A DNA stretch of 64,000 nucleotides from UBA2357 sp041916775 (GTDB taxonomy: Bacteria; Pseudomonadota; Gammaproteobacteria; Burkholderiales; Rhodocyclaceae), in contig JAYRYZ010000013.1 of assembly GCA_041916775.1 (NCBI GenBank), forward strand, positions 1 to 64,000, written 5' to 3'. Of the stretch, positions 61,582 through 64,000 are shown one piece after another. The position numbers and the translations under genes were made by a program. The notes under the pieces are model-generated. The model worked only from the letters and a program-made list of their open reading frames with translations, did not search any database and was not told the origin of the DNA. The first letter of the stretch is position 1. Every line of letters starts with the position of its first letter.

Positions 61582-62117
61582 GCCGGGTGCGGATCGTCGG
61601 TGGCGCGTGGCGATCGCGGCTGATCGAGGTCGCCCACGCCCCGGGGCTGCGCCCCACCCCCGACCGGGTACGCGAGACGCTCTTCAACTGGCTGGGTCAG
61701 GATCTCACCGGCAGGCATTGCCTGGACCTCTTCGCCGGCAGCGGCATTCTCGGTCTGGAGGCAGCCTCGCGCGGGGCCGAGCGGGTCACGCTCGTCGAAC
61801 GCAACGCACGCGTCGCGCACGCCTTGCAGCAGTCGATGAATACCCTTGCAGCGACAAGGGTGGAGCTAGTTCGCGGCGATGCGCTAGAATTCGTCCGATC
61901 GACGGTGGGTCGGTACGATGTCGTGTTTCTCGACCCGCCCTACAATCAGGGGTGGCTGGCGCGGCTCGAGCCTTTGCTCGGACGGCTCGTGCAGCCGGAC
62001 GGCTGGCTGTATGTGGAGTCGGAAGCCCCTTTGGCGAAGCTCGGTGATTGGCGCACGGTCAAACAAGGCAAGGCGGGCCAGGTCAATTTTCATCTGATGC
62101 AAGGACCTAGCGAATGA
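61578..62117 (+). CDS. rsmD: 16S rRNA (guanine(966)-N2)-methyltransferase
   Basis: A 179-residue SAM-dependent methyltransferase modifying G966 of 16S rRNA. The start region VRIVGGAWRSRLIEVA and GLRPTPDRVRETLFNWL are diagnostic. The SAM site is DLFAGSGILGLEAASRGA, and the catalytic motif is FLDPPYN. The start is a TTG overlapping the preceding stop; an in-frame GTG three codons later is an alternative. It overlaps coaD as ATGA. Confidence 0.94.
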   Translation: MSRVRIVGGAWRSRLIEVAHAPGLRPTPDRVRETLFNWLGQDLTGRHCLDLFAGSGILGLEAASRGAERVTLVERNARVAHALQQSMNTLAATRVELVRGDALEFVRSTVGRYDVVFLDPPYNQGWLARLEPLLGRLVQPDGWLYVESEAPLAKLGDWRTVKQGKAGQVNFHLMQGPSE

Positions 62118-62605
62118 AAGAAGCGGTGGCGGTCTATCCCGGCACCTTCGACCCCTTCACCCGTGGCCACGAAGACCTCGTGCGGCGGGGCCTGCTGCTG
62201 TTCGACAAGATCATCGTCGCAGTGGCGGAAAGCCGGACGAAGGCTCCATTGTTCCCGCTCGCCGAACGGGTCGAGATTGCGCGGGAGATCCTCTCCCCGT
62301 TTCCCAACGTGGAGGTCGTCGGGTTCGACTGCCTGCTGATGGATTTTCTCCACACCACCAATGCACGCCTGATCCTGCGCGGACTGCGTGCGGTCTCCGA
62401 CTTCGAGTACGAATTCCAGATGGCGGGCATGAACCGCAAGCTTTATCCGAACGTCGAGACCGTATTCCTCACCCCTGCCGAAGAGTACATGTTCATCTCG
62501 GCCACGATGGTGCGCGAGATCGCGCGCCTTGGCGGCGATGTGAGCAAGTTCGTGCAACCCCCCGTGCTCGAGCGGCTACGCCGCAATCCGCCGGGTAAAT
62601 CCTGA
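62114..62605 (+). CDS. coaD: Phosphopantetheine adenylyltransferase
   Basis: A 163-residue enzyme of coenzyme A biosynthesis that adenylates 4'-phosphopantetheine. It has the nucleotidyltransferase motif TFDPFTRGHEDLVRRG and the second conserved segment FISATMVREIARLGGDVSKFV. The start overlaps the rsmD stop. The rsmD-coaD order is a conserved bacterial pairing. Confidence 0.96.
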   Translation: MKEAVAVYPGTFDPFTRGHEDLVRRGLLLFDKIIVAVAESRTKAPLFPLAERVEIAREILSPFPNVEVVGFDCLLMDFLHTTNARLILRGLRAVSDFEYEFQMAGMNRKLYPNVETVFLTPAEEYMFISATMVREIARLGGDVSKFVQPPVLERLRRNPPGKS

Positions 62606-62624
62606 AACTGGAGAAACAGCAATC

Positions 62625-62873
62625 ATGGCCTTGATGATTACCGACGAATGCATCAATTGTGATGTGTGCGAGCCGGAATGCCCCAACGGAGCAATCTACC
62701 AGGGAGAGGAGATCTACGAGATCGACCCGACCAAATGCACCGAATGCGTCGGCCATTTCGACGAACCACAGTGCCAGCAGGTCTGTCCGGTCGACTGTAT
62801 CCCGCTCAACCCGGACATCGTGGAGAGCAAGGAACAACTGATGGAGAAGTTCCTGAAGCTCACGAACAAGTGA
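62625..62873 (+). CDS. 2[4Fe-4S] ferredoxin (YfhL-type)
   Basis: An 82-residue ferredoxin. The first cluster motif is CINCDVCEPECP, the second CTECVGHFDEPQCQQVCPVDC, with the insertion between the second and third cysteines that is typical of the YfhL/Alvin type. It is a low-potential electron carrier; the partner is unknown. A ribosome site GGAG precedes the ATG. It lies 19 bases after coaD. Confidence 0.93.
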   Translation: MALMITDECINCDVCEPECPNGAIYQGEEIYEIDPTKCTECVGHFDEPQCQQVCPVDCIPLNPDIVESKEQLMEKFLKLTNK

Positions 62874-62927
62874 GGCGACGGCCTGCGCCGACACCTCTCA
62901 CTTCGGCGTTGTTGCATGCGCCACATA

Positions 62928-62957
62928 GACGGACGCCCCGCAATGCGGGGCGCCGTC
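62928..62957. terminator. Bidirectional terminator-like hairpin after the ferredoxin gene
   Basis: CGCCCCGC (62934-62941) pairs with GCGGGGCG (62945-62952) around AAT. GACGG/CCGTC extends the stem to 13 pairs with one bulged A. It separates two convergent genes. The T content after it is modest. Confidence 0.65.
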
Positions 62958-62978
62958 GTCTTGACGACCTTCTCCCGG

Positions 62979-64000
62979 TCAGGCTGCGCGCGGTTCGGTT
63001 GCTTCCGAGTGCGCGGCATCGTCAGCCGGAAGACCGAGCGCGGCACGAATGCCCGCCGCGAATTCGTCCAACTCTTCCAACTGCGCAAGCATCGCCGCTT
63101 CGGACTGGCGCAGTTCCTCGACACGATCCTCGAGCGTGTCAGTCGCCTGATGGATGCGCTTGACGCTCTCCAGCCGGCGCTTCAACTGCAGCTGGTACTC
63201 CCGCACCTGCGTCTCGAGCGGTGACATCACCGCACGCAACCACTGCTCCACGTCCCGGTTGGCGATCTCGAAGGTCCGCCGCGCCTGCACCGCCACCGTC
63301 TCGAAGAACTTCTCGGTGAGTGCCTGCTTGCCGGTCGTGACGAGCGTCAACGTGGTGTTCACCTGGCGGTTGAAGATGTCCTCCAGCCGGTCCAGTTCCT
63401 GTTCGTAGCGCTGGGTCGAGAAGGTCTCCGGCGGCGTCAGCTTGAGCCCATGCTCGACGCTGAAGCGGCGATACATCGTGTCCAGCATCGCGGTGATCTC
63501 GACGATCTCCTGGTTGGACTTGGCGAGGTTCTCCCGCAGCCGGCCGAAATACGACTCCATCGCCTCAGAGAGGCCGCGTGAGAACGACGACTCGAGCATC
63601 GCCTCACGGGTGCGTCGGGTCTCGTCGCGCAAGGTATCGAGCCCAAGATGGGTCAGGAGGTTGTTGGTGAGGTTGGTGAACACCGAGCGCACCGCGTAGT
63701 ACTTCTGCAACCCCTGCTCGAACTCGGCCTTCTCGCTACGGATCTTGCGCATCATGTACTCGATGACGCTCTGGTTCTTGCCGCGCAAGTCGGTCAGCTC
63801 GCCAAGTTGCTCGCGCAGGCCGGAAAGACGGGCGTCGAGCAGTCCGCGCGTCTGCGCAACGACGTCGCCGATCTCGCCCATCGTACTTTCCGCGACGATC
63901 TCCTGCTTGGTCGGCAACAGATCAGAAGACAGCGCGCGCTCGAACGCGGGCAGACGGCTGCGCGCAACCAGACCGGCATCTCCGTGGATGCGCCCCACCA
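62979..64000 (-). CDS. C-terminal part of a probable dynamin-like GTPase (runs off the window)
   Basis: At least 340 residues are visible and the open frame continues past the right edge, so the N-terminus is missing. The sequence is highly charged and helical with strong coiled-coil character (SGLREQLGELTDLRGKNQSVIEY, SEKAEFEQGLQKYY, AMLAQLEELDEFAAGIRAAL). This matches the stalk region of bacterial dynamin-family proteins, whose GTPase domain would lie in the missing part. An ATG at 63998 is present but probably internal. The family is a judgement from the overall pattern, not from a catalytic motif. Confidence 0.55.
   Translation of the reverse strand, partial: VGRIHGDAGLVARSRLPAFERALSSDLLPTKQEIVAESTMGEIGDVVAQTRGLLDARLSGLREQLGELTDLRGKNQSVIEYMMRKIRSEKAEFEQGLQKYYAVRSVFTNLTNNLLTHLGLDTLRDETRRTREAMLESSFSRGLSEAMESYFGRLRENLAKSNQEIVEITAMLDTMYRRFSVEHGLKLTPPETFSTQRYEQELDRLEDIFNRQVNTTLTLVTTGKQALTEKFFETVAVQARRTFEIANRDVEQWLRAVMSPLETQVREYQLQLKRRLESVKRIHQATDTLEDRVEELRQSEAAMLAQLEELDEFAAGIRAALGLPADDAAHSEATEPRAA

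Overview
The window is a GC-rich chromosomal segment with densely packed genes, short intergenic gaps and strong Shine-Dalgarno sites. Gene content (ftsY-ftsE-ftsX, an M16 peptidase pair, rsmD-coaD-ferredoxin, lutABC, fused isobutyryl-CoA mutase, LysR/Lrp regulators) suggests a betaproteobacterium of the Rhodocyclales (Thauera/Azoarcus-like). This is inferred from gene content only; there is no rRNA or tRNA in the window. No insertion sequence, prophage or CRISPR array was found.

Layout. 1-9.6 kb: icmF with a terminator and a palindrome-filled promoter, a hybrid histidine kinase plus OmpR-type regulator, a VOC protein, a zinc metallopeptidase and a KamA-type radical SAM aminomutase. 9.7-16 kb: a type II P-type ATPase, a Kef/CPA2 antiporter and a non-pyrrolysine MttB-family methyltransferase. 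16.2-21.7 kb: lutABC (L-lactate oxidation), a small basic periplasmic protein, a LysR regulator, tag and an Lrp-type regulator. 21.7-31.2 kb: a sensor kinase/HD-GYP pair and a four-gene peptide-type ABC importer with unusual subunits. 31.4-33 kb: a BrnT/BrnA toxin-antitoxin pair and psd.

33-47.5 kb holds the most coherent system: a divergent XRE-cupin regulator, purU, the four N-methylglutamate dehydrogenase subunits (mgdABCD), gmaS, the three N-methylglutamate synthase subunits (mgsABC), folD and tdm (trimethylamine N-oxide demethylase). Read as a pathway, methylamine is ligated to glutamate by GmaS, transferred to make N-methylglutamate by MgsABC and oxidised by MgdABCD with the methyl carbon passed to tetrahydrofolate. 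FolD and PurU then release it as formate. Tdm feeds in TMAO, but no dimethylamine monooxygenase is present here, so the route has a gap between dimethylamine and methylamine.

47.5-51 kb carries two paralogous exported propeller-like proteins that each end in IP(V/T)TGP, a hydrophobic helix and arginines (a sortase-like or CTERM-like sorting signal). They flank a periplasmic solute-binding protein. 51-64 kb is mostly housekeeping: a HAD hydrolase, a UvrD-type helicase, an orphan GspE/PilB ATPase, ftsX-ftsE-ftsY, two M16 proteins, rsmD, coaD, a 2[4Fe-4S] ferredoxin, and the C-terminal part of a probable dynamin-like protein that runs off the end.
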